From positions 28,245,520-28,309,519 of the forward strand of contig NC_023758.2 in NCBI RefSeq assembly GCF_000499845.2: a DNA stretch of 64,000 nucleotides, written 5' to 3'. Source of the DNA: Phaseolus vulgaris. Lineage: Eukaryota; Streptophyta; Magnoliopsida; Fabales; Fabaceae. The translations under genes were made by a program, and so were the position numbers. The first letter of the stretch is position 1. Every line of letters begins with the position of its first letter. The notes beneath the pieces were generated by a model. It had not been told where the DNA came from. It saw only the letters and a list, made by a program, of their open reading frames with translations, and searched no databases. Of this stretch, positions 53,139 to 63,968 are shown piece by piece.

Positions 53139-54982
53139 CTAGTCCTGCACCTCAATACACTCACCCTCCTCGGCCTCAGCCCCCCTACCCTGAACTTCGG
53201 CCTCCCCTACTTCGGTCCCGGCCGGTTCAGACCCTCGAGCAGTCAAGGCCGCCACTTCAGCACTCGGCATGATCCGACCCTGATAGACTTCACAATCAAG
53301 GTCGAACTCCCCAGCAGCCGGCGGCCCTCCATATAGCACGTGCCCTTGACGCACGGCTCTTTCAAAGCACTGCTTCAATAACTCCTCGGCCTCGTCGTAA
53401 TTCTCGTCCAGTTCAGCTTCGACTTTGGCCTTGGCAGTCTGAAGGGCAAGTACCTCAGCGGCCGACTCGGCAAGCTTCCTGTCGGCCCACTCCTTCAACT
53501 GGGCGACCTCAGCAGCCGCCCTCCTCTTCTCGGCCTCAAGCTGCCGCTTCGCCTCAGCAGCTTCATTTTGAGCTAACTCCCTATCGGCCGACTCCTTGGC
53601 AATCTTGGTTGTCAAGTCAGCGTTGGCAGCCAAAGATTGCTCCAAGGACTGGGTGACCTCCGAGAGCTGATGCTCCAAGTGTGACACGGTCTCCACGTGT
53701 CGGTCTTGCCCCTGGAGACCGTGCTGGAAAAGTACGACCGAGCGGCACACGAGCTCGAGGCCACTCCTGAAGAGCTCTGTCGGGGCGACACCTTGGAGGG
53801 ACTCCCGAGACTCATCGGGGAGCGCCACACGAACCCTTCGTGTGAATTGATGGCCGCGCCCCAAGAGATCGAAGGGGGTCGGCCCAGATGAACCCGGGCG
53901 GGAGCGAGGAGAGAGCTGCGCCACCTTGACCGCCTCTCGACGAGGAGGAGGCGGGGTCGGCATCGAACCAAGCGACCGGACGGTAGTTGCTATGTTACTA
54001 CCCTCCCTCGGCCGCTTCTTGGACTTCTGGGAAGGACCAGCCCGCTCCCTAGGTTGGGCCGCCACCTCATTGACTGGAGGCATCACCTCCAAGCTGCGGC
54101 GACCCTTGCGCTCGGCCGCCTTCTGTCGGTGCTTATCAAGCACGCCAACAGCACTTGGTCGTTCGTTCACCATGGTCTCTGGAAAAAGAAAACACAAGTT
54201 AAAAAAGGTCGAACGATGAAAGATGACGACCAACGGACCGACTAAACGCCAAAACAAAAACCCGTACCCCGAACGGTCGCCCAACGCCCAGGCTTGGCAT
54301 AAGCCTTGACCAGCGTTCGACATGGGAGCCTCCTCGGGAGGGCGTCAAAGAGCGAAAGAATTTCCATCTCATCGGCACCCTCTGTCGGCCTCGGCCATTC
54401 TTTGAAGCCGCAGGGCTTGCGAGTCCAGTAGAGAGGGAACCTCGATCCACCAGACTCGTCAAAAAATATGGTTGTCGCCTCCGGCCGAATGATGACTTTA
54501 ACGAAACGCTCCTTAAATCTTTTGTAGGAGCCGGCAAATAGGTCGAATAAAACACTACCCGTCCGCCCAACCAATGAATGCCACGAGGCCTTCTTGGCAG
54601 GGTGAGAGGCATAATAACAGAGAAAACAAGAGGGAGAAGGGTGAAGGCGCATTACGTTGCACAACAGGCGGAAGGCCTGAAGGGACGCCCAGGTGTTCGG
54701 ATGAACCTGGGTGGGCGCCACGTTGAGCGCTCGAAGAACGCCCATCGTAAACGTGTCAAAAGGCAAAGACACGTGGAGGTCAGAGAAGAAACAAGTATAC
54801 ATATAAAAGAAAGGGGGACCGTCACCCGGTCGCCCCATGCACACTCTCTCAGTTGGTTCACAAGGCACAACATCGAAATAACTAGAGCGGCCGCTCGGCT
54901 TTCTCAACCACGTTGGGATCCCCCCAGCTAAAGTCCATAAGCGGTATGGCCGAGGGAGGAGAGTCCGACCGGTCACACGCAA
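53139..54982 (-). CDS. Antisense spliced gene of the Tat element (Transposase_28-like, coiled coil)
   Basis: Two minus-strand exons: 54982-54268 and 54178-53139. The intron 54267-54179 (89 bp) has a GG|GTACGGG donor, a T-rich tract and a TTTTTCCAG|AG acceptor, and joins the frames exactly (715 + 1040 nt = 585 codons). Exon 1 resembles the Transposase_28 (putative gypsy-type transposon) domain: LRALNVAPTQVHPNTWASLQ, FFDESGGSRFPLYW. Exon 2 has a basic region (RKGRRSLEVM, KSKKRPREGS) and a long coiled coil (HLEHQLSEVTQSLEQ, EAKRQLEAEKRRAA). No ATG opens the frame: it runs back as poly-Ser into the GAA microsatellite, so the N-terminus was probably lost with the 3' LTR deletion. Function in the element is unknown. 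Confidence 0.7.
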
Positions 54983-55036
54983 AGAAGAAGAAGAAGAAGA
55001 AGAAGAAGAAGAAGAAGAAGAAGAAGAAGAAGAAGA
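54982..55036. repeat. (GAA)n microsatellite, about 18 units
   Basis: A pure AAG/GAA run joins the internal region directly to the middle of the 3' LTR. It is the breakpoint of the deletion that removed the polypurine tract and the first 480 bp of the 3' LTR. On the minus strand it encodes poly-Ser in the antisense frame. Confidence 0.9.
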
Positions 55037-55190
55037 ATCCGGTGTTCACCCGACGACTGAGTGCCGAGTGCTGAGGGATAAGCAGGAGGACGAGAAGAAT
55101 CCCAGTTCATCACCCAGTCACCTGCCCGTACCGAAGGAAGGAGAAGAAGACTTCAATAGTTCTCTAGGTCCCATCTCCCTAGCAGGAACA
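55037..55190 (+). repeat. 3' LTR remnant (last 154 bp)
   Basis: It starts ATCCGGTGTTCACC and is identical base for base to 46707-46860 of the 5' LTR. It is followed at once by the TAGTC target duplication, so the outer end of the element is original. Confidence 0.93.
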
Positions 55191-55195
55191 TAGTC

Positions 55196-56203
55196 TAAAT
55201 CTCTTCAAGAAATTATTAATTTTTCATCATTATTCGTTTGGTATTTTAATTTAAAAATATTTTCAATAATCATGCATATTTCTTACAGTTTAAATATTTT
55301 TCCAGTTTGTATTACACTTAATTACTGATATTTTTCTTTTATAATATTTAATTTTATACTTTATTTTAACAGGAAAATAGTCGTTTAATTTGCAAAACAT
55401 TTTTAGAGTAAGTATAATTAGGTCCACAATAATTAATTACTACTAGACGAAGCCTGCTTATTAATATTTTTAGTAATATGTTTAATAAAATATGACAAAA
55501 CATAATTTAAGTTTGACTCTTTAAAATGTATAAGTTAATCACAAGGAGATATAATATTTTTTTAGGGATTTTGTAAATATATTTTTTTCAAGAAATTTAT
55601 TTCTCAATTGTTTGATAAAAAAAATGATATATTGACACTTTGTATGCACTAGCATAATAATGGTTAAAACAATAAGAAAAAAAATAAAGAAGAAACTTTA
55701 CGATAGCCAACCAGATAAAAGTTAGTTCATAGTGTTCTTTAATTTTGGGTCCTATAGCATCATTATATAGCTTTAGATTCTTTTATATTATTGAGCTTAT
55801 GCGTAATGTCATATCAAAACATTAAGAATATTTTAATTTAGTCGGTGAATATCAAATTCGATAATTTAAAAAGAATATTTGATCTAATTTATTTTCTGAA
55901 AAATTTCAGATTAACTGAGATATTTTTAGGTTTACATAGTTTAATAATTTTATACGAAATACAAAACGTAATTAATTAATTAATTCAACATTAAATTATT
56001 TAATATTTTCTTCTAATATTGTATATTAAATTCACATATTATTAGATATTCTCTTATGTTGTCCACAATGAACATATATTTATATTTTAAATAACATTAT
56101 ATGAAATAAATTAATGCAATGGTTTTTTCTTTGTATAATATAGATTTTACTAACTTTTCCTTCCAATGGTTAAATTGATAAATTTCATATTTAAAGTTAT
56201 TAA
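55196..56203. other. AT-rich intergenic DNA
   Basis: No gene or repeat ends were seen between the Tat element and the next MITE. Confidence 0.4.
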
Positions 56204-56558
56204 TACTATAAGAAAATTATTAAATAAAAAATAATTTTTAAATAATTAATTATTATATTAACAAAATTATATACTATTTTAAAAACTAAAATATTATTGA
56301 TATCTAAATTAGTTTATATTATTAATAAATAATTTATAAATTGGTACCTAATTAGATACTAAGATTTTAGATACTAACTTTAAAATCTAAATAATTAGTA
56401 GCTAAAACTTAGGTAGCTAATTAAATATTAATAATAGAAACTAATTTAAATATCAATATTTTTTTTAATCTCTAAAATAGTATCTAATTTAATTACTATA
56501 TAAATTAATAATATTTTGTCTCTGAATTTGATTTTTATTTAATGATTTTTTAATAGGT
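56204..56558. mobile_element. Degraded CACTA-like MITE, second terminal type
   Basis: The left end TACTATAAGAAAATTATTAA and the right end TATTTAATGATTTTTTAATAGG are approximate inverse copies. The interior has the AAACTAATTTAAATATCAATA / GTATCTAATTTAATTAC word pairs of this MITE group. Termini are mutated and no target duplication is reliable. Confidence 0.5.
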
Positions 56559-56819
56559 AAATAATGTATACCAAATTTAAAAAAAATATAAAATTAATCA
56601 ATCAGTCAGTTTATCTAATAGTATCTTTATGACAATTTAAATCATGTTTTCCATAATTTGGCATTATTGAAATGTTATTTAAGAGTAAATTTATATTTTA
56701 AATATAACAATATTACCACGTGTCAATAAAGAAGTGCAGTGAAATAGTAATAAGTTTTGATTCGTATAAGAATGTAACGATCTTTAATTTAATGCTTAGC
56801 AGAATAGTCACTACAAGGA

Positions 56820-57180
56820 AAAGTATTTTTAAAAACTAAATTTTTGGTTTCTAAAATGATAAAATTAGTCACTAACTTAATTAAAAACTAATTTAAAAAT
56901 TAATAGTTTTAAGTGGTTAAAATCATGGTCGCTAATTTTAGATACCAATTTAGATTTTAATTTAGAAACCAATTTAGTGACCATTAAATAAAAATCAATT
57001 TAGTGACCATTAAATAAAAACCAATTTAATGACAAAATATGTAGAAACTAATTTAGTGACCAATTATATAAAAATCAAATTAACAACCAATTTTATTTAA
57101 ACCAATTTAGTGACCAAAATATATAGAAACTCATTTAGTGACCAAATATATAAATACCAAAAAATGGTCACTTGGTCTCT
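56820..57180. repeat. CACTA subterminal repeats
   Basis: The words ACCAATTTAGTGACCA, ACTAATTTAGTGACCA and ACTCATTTAGTGACCA, with slight variation, recur about eight times. They sit directly inside the left terminus, as binding-site clusters do in En/Spm elements. Confidence 0.65.
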
Positions 57181-57737
57181 AAATAATATAATTTATTATA
57201 AAATATTATTTTATTATTTTTATTATTATTTATTTATTTTATTATTATTTATTTATTTATCAAGTATAAAAATCAATACATTTGATGTATCAAGTATTAA
57301 AATTTACATAGTTGCACCTACTATCATACTCACTCTTACTTTATCTACCCTCTACCAACTATGGTTTTAGTTCCTAACAGTGAAGCAAAAAAGATTGGCA
57401 TAGTTGGGATAAAACTGCATAGAAAAACAGAATAAAAGGACTTCAAAGCTCATGAGAGTGACACATTATAATCCTGCAGCAACAACTATGCTGTCATTGA
57501 AAATGATTCAAACAAGCTCATTAATTTTATCAATTTAGAAGCTAAGAGTTGTTGCTAATCATTACAAATGATTCAAACAAGGCGCTTGAAAAGTAAAAAG
57601 CTTAATCTATCATTTTTTTGTGTGAACTTTATTCCATGGCCTCTATATAAATCATCTACATGTCAAAAAATATAAAATAAAATTTATTAGCAAGATTGAA
57701 ATTTAAAAATATATATAGAATAGTGTAACAAAATTAC

Positions 57738-58044
57738 CTTGATAAGGACTGAGTGATTGACTGGGTGCTTGTGTTTCATCCTCATCTTGAGTTTCCTCAA
57801 AACTTGGTGGCATTGATTGGCGATTAATGATATCCATCCATTGTCGAATCATTGCATTGTTTTTCTCAAAAAGTTGCTCAATATTTAAAATTTTGATTCG
57901 AAGCTCATCTCTTTCTTTCTTAACTAATTCCATATCTCTTTTAAGTGCATCAAGCTCTTGACTTTGTATCCACCCATTTGAGGAAGAAGATGGGCCAAGG
58001 TAGTAAGGCCTACCTCCAATAACAAAGACCATATATCCTCCCAT
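57738..58044 (-). pseudogene. CACTA-associated exon: Ptta/En/Spm plant transposase C-terminus (coiled coil)
   Basis: The minus-strand segment begins MGGYMVFVIGGRPYYLGPSS and continues into a heptad-rich coiled coil, LDALKRDMELVKKERDELRI, then NAMIRQWMDIINRQ and an acidic EETQDEDETQ tail. It resembles the C-terminal part of Ptta/En/Spm-family (Transposase_24-like) proteins. A canonical donor TATCAAG|GTAATTT closes the exon at 57738. Upstream exons on the minus strand were not recognised, so the gene is partial. Such proteins are thought to accompany the transposase of CACTA elements. Confidence 0.5.
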
Positions 58045-58119
58045 TCTTGGTTTCAGCTACATCACACCAGACATCTAACTCATTTGGGGGGGGAATTTGT
58101 ATGATGTGCAATATACAAA

Positions 58120-60062
58120 TCTGTATGATGTAGAAAATCCTTCAATGATTGATCAATTTGATATGAATATGCAAAATGTGTATGATGTAAAAGATTCTTC
58201 TATGATTGATCATTTTGATACTATTTTGTAGATGAACTCAAAAGAAAAAAAATTCTAGGACCAAATCCAAGTCATTCAGCAAGCTGTAACAACAAAAGAA
58301 ATTTAGTTTGTGAAATTGCAGCAGGCAATTCAAGAAAAAGCAAAAAAGACTTGTCAAGAATCTGCCAAGAAAGAGGACAAGTAATTGTTCATAGAGCCTA
58401 ATTGTTTATAATTCCAAGCACGTTTCAAAATGTGTTTCTTTATTATCATATATATAGTTCCCAGAAGTCCCAGGACAAGGAGATTATGCAGTTAGAGTCC
58501 GAGAGAGAGAAAATAATAAAAATTAGAAAATGAACTGATGCAGCTCATGGACAAGTACACTTCCAACCAGTGACAAGAGAACCATTTATCTTAAATGAAT
58601 GGCTGCTAAGTAACATTATTAATGAATACCAATACAGAAAAGTGTCTAAAGCCAGAATCATTCACATATTTTCTAATCTTTCAATGACTGATCAATTTAA
58701 TATGAATATGCAAAATGTGTATGATATTAAAAATCCTTCTATGACTGATCATTTTGATACTATTTTGTAGATGAACTCAAAAGACAAAAAATTTCAGGAC
58801 CAAATCCAAGTCATTCAGCAAGCTGTAGCAGCAAAAGAAATTCAGTTTGTGAAATTGCAGCAGACAATACAAGATAAAGAAAAAATGACTTGTCAAAAAT
58901 CTGCCAAGAAAGAGGACAAGTAATTGTTCATAGAGCCTAATTGTTTATAATTCCAAGCACGTTTCAAAATGTGCTTCTTTATTATCATTCTTTTCCTATA
59001 TATATATAGTTCCCAGAAGTCCTAGGACAAGGAGATTATGCAATTAGAGTCCGAGAGAGAGAAAATAATAAAAATTAGAAAATGAACTGACGCAGCTCAT
59101 GGACAAGTACACTTCCAACCAGTCACAAGAGAACCATTTATCTTAAATGAATGGCTGCTAAGTAACATTATTAATGAATACCAATACAGAAAAGTGTCTA
59201 AAGCCATAATCATTCACATATTTTCTAACCTTTCAATGACTGATCAATTTGATATGAATATGCAAAATGTGTATGATATAAAAAAATCATTCTATGACTG
59301 ATCATTTTGATACTATTTTGTAGATGAGCTCAGAAGACAAAAAATTCCAGGACCAAATCCAAGTCATTCAGCAAGCTGTAGCAGCAAAAGAAATTCAGTT
59401 TGTGAAATTGCAGCAGACAATACAAGATAAAGCAAAAATGACTTGTCAAAAATCTGCCAAGAAAGAGGACAAGTAATTGTTCATAGAGCCTAATTGTTTA
59501 TAATTCCAAGCACGTTTCAAAATGTGCTTCTTTATTATCATTCTTTTCCTATATATATATAGTTCCCAGAAGTCCTAGGACAAGGAGATTATGCAATTAG
59601 AGTCCGAGAGAGAGAAAATAATAAAAATTAGAAAATGAACTGACGCAGCTCATGGACAAGTACACTTCCAACCAGTCACAAGAGAACCATTTATCTTAAA
59701 TGAATGGCTGCTAAGTAACATTATTAATGAATACCAATACAGAAAAGTGTCTAAAGCCATAATCATTCACATATTTTCTAACCTTTCAATGACTGATCAA
59801 TTTGATATGAATATGCAAAATGTGTATGATATAAAAAATCATTCTATGACTGATCATTTTGATACTATTTTGTAGATGAGCTCAGAAGACAAAAAATTCC
59901 AGGACCAAATCCAAGTCATTCAGCAAGTTGTAACAGCAAAAGAAATTCAGTTTGTGAAATTGCAGTAGGCAATGCAAGATAAAGCAAAAAAGACTTGTCA
60001 AGAATCTACCAAGAAAGAGGACAAGTAATTGTTCATAGAGCCTAATTGTTTATAATTCCAAG
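58120..60062 (+). repeat. Tandem array of 539-553-bp units carrying two coiled-coil exons
   Basis: The marker TTTTGTAGATGA (A of ATG) occurs at 58232, 58771, 59324 and 59876, spacings 539, 553 and 552. Each unit holds exon a, MNSKDKKFQDQIQVIQQAV through QKSAKKEDK; an intron of about 85-100 bp starting GTAATTGTTCATAG and ending ATATATATAG; then exon b, QKSQDKEIMQLESEREK and, after a frame change, LENELMQLMDKYTSNQ and a stop. The fourth unit stops at 60062 in the intron. The third and fourth copies are nearly identical, so the amplification is recent. The first copy has a premature TAG in exon a. Coiled-coil content suggests a CACTA accessory protein gene end; function is inferred. Confidence 0.75.
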
Positions 60063-60109
60063 GAACGTATGCATGCAGCAAGAAACTATAACATGTTTTT
60101 TTTTGATTT

Positions 60110-60155
60110 GGTGAGTGTTGCAGGACGACACATAAACCCGGCTGTGACTTTTGGG
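60110..60155 (+). pseudogene. Aquaporin-like exon fragment (NPA motif) inside the CACTA element
   Basis: After GTGAGTGTTGCAG the sequence GGACGACACATAAACCCGGC... encodes GRHINPAVTFG. HINPAVTFG is the first NPA-box signature of PIP-type plasma-membrane aquaporins, and in plant PIP genes an exon begins at this very point (GGHINPAVTFG). The homology stops after about 35 bp; what follows (CSVLLHNMY) is not aquaporin. This looks like a transduplicated host exon edge with its 3' splice site. Non-functional as water channel sequence. Confidence 0.5.
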
Positions 60156-60480
60156 TGTTCTGTTTTGTTACACAATATGTATAAACGCCAGCTAGACTAT
60201 TGCATACTGTATTTAAATGATAATCTTAACATTGAAAAGATCTACAGTTTGTATTTAAACACACAACAATAATAAACTAACAATGACCTTAACATTGAAA
60301 ATGAAAAAACAAAAAATATAACCGAACTAAAATAAAAGGTAATAGTTCATTACATTTACTTATTTTGGTTTTTGATCCACCTAAGAGTTGTCTTTACGTC
60401 GTTGGTGCGTGTGACGAAACAAATCTAATATAGTTGGAGGAATTCCATTCATCTTTGTCTAAAAAAATTTCACACACTTT

Positions 60481-60483
<3 letters not shown>

Positions 60484-60512
<29 letters not shown>
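60484..60512. repeat. (AT)n microsatellite
   Basis: About 14 uninterrupted AT units lie within the right half of the CACTA element. Confidence 0.8.
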
Positions 60513-60514
<2 letters not shown>

Positions 60515-61300
60515 AGATGTTATAAAAAGAAAATAGTTAGAAAAACAAATTACCATATTATATTTATGCAGAGTGTTACTGTTAGATGAGACTGAGAGAT
60601 GAACGAAAAATGTAGAAATAAAAAGAAAGAAAGAGTTTGAAATTCAAATCCTACAGCCTGCAGCCTATTCTCTCAAATTTAAAAAAATTAAATTAAATTA
60701 ATAATTAATTTTATAAAATTTAATTTAAATATTAATTTAATTTTATATTTAAATAAAATTAAATATTAAAATATTATTTTAAATTTAATTTATAAATTGA
60801 TATTAATTATTTTAATATTAAACTAAAATTAATAAATTAGTAAATTTATTCATATTAATTTAAAATATTTTAGAAATTAATAATTAATTTTATAAAATTT
60901 AATTAGTTCAAAATTAGTATTTAAATTTAAATAATAGTGACTAAAAAATTAAGTATCTAATTATATGATGATTAGAAACTAAAAAATTACTTTCTAATTT
61001 TATTATTTTTAGAGACCAAAAATTAGTTTCTAAAATAGATTAAAAGTGACTAAAATAATGGTTTCCATTTACATTTTAGCAAGAGACTCAAAAATTGGTT
61101 TCTATAATTTTTTTATTTTTTTATTTTTAGCTACCAAAAATATAGTATCTAATTATATTATAATTTTTATTAATAATAGATATCATTTTAGTAACCAATA
61201 ATTTTTAGTTTATAAAATGGTATCTAAATTAGTTACTATAGAAATTATTTATTTTTGGTTTCTAAATTAGTTGTCATTCAATCATTTTCTTGTAGTGAGT

Positions 61301-61760
61301 ATAGGAAAATTTGACCTTTTCAATTAATTTTTATTTTAACAGATTGATTAACTTACAAAATTAATCTTAATTAACCCGGTTTCTAAAAAATCATTAATAA
61401 GAATTAAAATTGTCCTAAAAGATAAATAAAACAAGTAGAAGAATTAAGAATTGCAAAGCAATAGAAAAAACTTAAAAGGTGTTTTTTTAAGAATCATAGT
61501 ATTTTTCATCTTTTAAGTCATCTTATTCAATTATTTAATTTAGATTTTTTATCAGAAAAAAATAAATGAATAAATTTAAAAATGTTTCAACGAGAATTTA
61601 AGATTGACATGATTTACTTTAGATAAATATTAACTACTATCTGAAAAGCTTATTGAGATATTGAATTAATTTTCATTCACATGTATAAAAATACATTCTT
61701 GTATAATTTTTAATGTGTGTAGTCTTTCAAGACAAAATTGCAACACAAGATAATCTATTA
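61301..61760. other. AT-rich spacer
   Basis: No gene or repeat was seen between the CACTA right end and the truncated MITE. Confidence 0.4.
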
Positions 61761-61766
61761 GGTAAA

Positions 61767-62017
61767 GAAATTAGTATCTAATTAGTAACTAAAGTTTTAA
61801 CTACCAATTATTTAGTTTCTAAATTTGGTAGCAAAAATCATAGTTGCTAATTAGATATCAATTTAGAGACTATTTAACAATAATAAAAAATAATAGAAAT
61901 TAATTTAAAAACCAAATTTCTTTTTAATTTTTAAAATGGTCTCTAATTTAGTTACTATTGCAACTAATTATTTTGGTTTATACAAATTGATTTCTATTTC
62001 ATGATTTTCTTGTAGTG
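61767..62017. mobile_element. CACTA MITE lacking its left end
   Basis: The right terminus TTTCATGATTTTCTTGTAGTG at 61997-62017 is the same as in the 28596 MITE. The interior (AGTATCTAATTAGTAACTAAAGTTTTAACTACCAATTATTTAG region) aligns with that MITE from about its middle. The left CACTACAAG end is missing, so this is a deletion remnant. Confidence 0.7.
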
Positions 62018-62129
62018 GTATATAGAAATAATATCATTTTCAACAATCACATCAAACTGCAATAAATTTTCATAATAGTCCAGATAACAATTTGGACAAG
62101 AATAACATCAAAATTTCCAAATGCTTTCT

Positions 62130-63800
62130 TTTTTATGCCTTCTTATCAGGCAATAAAGTATAGATTACAAGTTTCTCTCCTTGAGATTGGAGGTTTGAAG
62201 ATTATTAACCTTCATCATGAAAATAATGCATATCTTCTTAAGCTTGTTTGGACTTTTGCTTATAGCAACAAGTTGGTCTTTGTTTTTGAAAGCTAGGGTT
62301 CTTAAATCAAATTACGAGTTTCGAATGGTTAATAGATCCTCATCTCTTTGGCATGGAATTAAGCAGTTTTATTCTACTACACTTGATTATACTTCTTGGA
62401 TTGTTTGGCACAGGTTCTTTTATTAATTTCTAGAAATGATAAATGGTATGGTATTACTTCTTTAACAAATATTGTAGGATTATCTGATGGTGCTAACATT
62501 CCACATACATTCTCTCAGTTTTGGAAGTGGTGATTGAAATATTCCATTGTCTTTACAACAGATGCCTCATCTTTTTAGTCATACCATGGTTAGGGCGGAA
62601 CAGGATATTCCTAATTGGATTCTAGATGAGTCTGGTCGTTTCACTCTTAAATCAGCTAGTACTTTTTTCTTTGATTCAGGAGTTCCTTGTGGTTGGGGTA
62701 AATTTATTTGGTCTTCATATCTTCCGGCTTCCAAAACTCTTGTCCTTTGGAAATTTTTTCATGGCGACTTCCTACAGATCAACATATTCAAAATAAAGGT
62801 CTGCATATTTCTTCAATGTGTGCGCTTTGTGAAAAACAAAAGGTATCTATTCAACATTTATTTTTTGAATGTTCTAATGCTTTGCGTATTTGGAGTTGGG
62901 TTCGACAAATTTTTCCTACTTCTCATTTCTATAATAAGGATGATCTTCTCTCTTTTTATTAAGAGTGATGGTAGTCCTTTGGTTAAATTGATTAAGCTTG
63001 TTGTGATAACTTTTTCTATTTGGATGATATGGCGTATGAGAAATTATGTTCGTTTTCCGGATAAGATTGAAGTTTCTAGGGCTATTTCGGTTATTAAAGA
63101 TTGAACTCGTCTAGTGGGTAATTCGTCTAAAGCTTCAATGAAGAATGATATGTTGGATTTCAACGTGATCAAGTTTTTTGGTATTAATACTCGTACTAGT
63201 AAAATTCTTCGTCCTCTTCATGTTAAATGGGAGTTTCCTTGACCAGACTGGGTTAAATTAACACTGATGGGGCTGCTAGGAGATATCTTGGTCTTGCTAC
63301 TTGTGGAGGTATTTTCCGTGGGAGTATGGAGAAATTTATTGGAGCTTTCTCGCGTTTCTTAAAGTTTAGACTGCTCTGGTTGCTGAGTTTTATGGGGTTA
63401 TACATACTATGTAGGAAGCTCAAAAGATGGGGCTTACTAATGTCTAGCTAGAATGTGATTCTGCTTTGGTTTGTGATGCGTTTACTATTAGGACCAATGT
63501 TCCTTGGATGGTTCGTAATCGATGAAATAATTGTCTTAATTACTGTGGGAAAATCAGGTTTAGGGTTACTCATTTTTCTTGAAGGGAATGCGTGTGCTGA
63601 TAAGTTGACTAATTTAGGATTTATTCATAAAGAATCTTTTCATTGATATAATAGGCTACCATCTAATTTGTTCTTAGAATTTTTTTATGAATAGGTATAG
63701 TCTACCTATGTATCGTTTTTGTTAATATATGAGTTTTGGTTTAGTCCCCCCATATTTTTGTATTTTTTTTTAATAATACTTTTTTCATGTGATGACAAAT
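62130..63800 (+). pseudogene. Remnant of a second LINE family with RNase H
   Basis: Coding pieces in changing frames: GGLKIINLHHENNAYLLKLV (about 62190), DESGRFTLKSASTFFFDSG (about 62625), SKTLVLWKFFHGDFLQ and the Zn-ribbon-like MCALCEKQKVSIQHLFFEC (zf-RVT, about 62730-62880). An RNase H region follows, INTDGAARRYLGLATCGGIFRG (about 63260) to EGNACADKLTNLG (about 63585), whose GNACADKL is the last RNase H motif. The 3' tail (PMYRFC, TTTAGTCCCCCCATATTTTTG, then a T-rich tract) is typical of plant LINEs with an RNase H domain. Stops and frameshifts are many and the 5' part with endonuclease and RT core is missing. It belongs to a different lineage from the 21- and 43-kb LINEs, which lack this domain. 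Confidence 0.7.
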
Positions 63801-63968
63801 GATTGTTGTTACTTGAAGTATCAGCGTAGTTGTGATGTCAAGTTGCATAGTGATGCCTAACATGAAAGTTTTTATTTAAAAAAGTATAAATTACAAGCAT
63901 ACAGGACACATATTTAGATTTTTTGAGGTATTGAAATTAAAACCACACTCACGTTAAATGAATTTTCA

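Larger units (their letters stand above)
46222..55195 (+). mobile_element. Ty3/gypsy Tat-type LTR retrotransposon with TSD TAGTC and truncated 3' LTR
   Basis: The 5' LTR starts TGTACCGG at 46227 and ends AGGAACA at 46860. The 3' LTR remnant ends AGGAACA at 55190. TAGTC stands directly outside both ends (46222-46226 and 55191-55195). Inside, in order: primer-binding site, gag, protease, reverse transcriptase, RNase H, a second RNase H, integrase, an untranslated tandem array, an antisense gene, and (GAA)n. The double RNase H plus the antisense gene between integrase and 3' LTR is the hallmark of the Tat lineage (Ogre/Retand/Grande group). GC content is far above the AT-rich surroundings. Confidence 0.93.
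56809..61297. mobile_element. CACTA (En/Spm) transposon, about 4.5 kb, non-autonomous, TSD AGT
   Basis: The left end CACTACAAGGAAAAG and right end CATTTTCTTGTAGTG are inverse copies, and AGT flanks both (56806-56808 and 61298-61300). The subterminal 300 bp on the left is packed with AATTTAGTGACCA-type repeats, the kind of motif bound by En/Spm accessory proteins; similar words occur near the right end. Inside are a minus-strand transposase-like exon, a 550-bp tandem array and a captured exon fragment. No DDE transposase (TNPD) was found, so movement would need another copy. The alternative, that these are ends of two different MITEs, is less likely given the matching AGT and the content. Confidence 0.75.
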
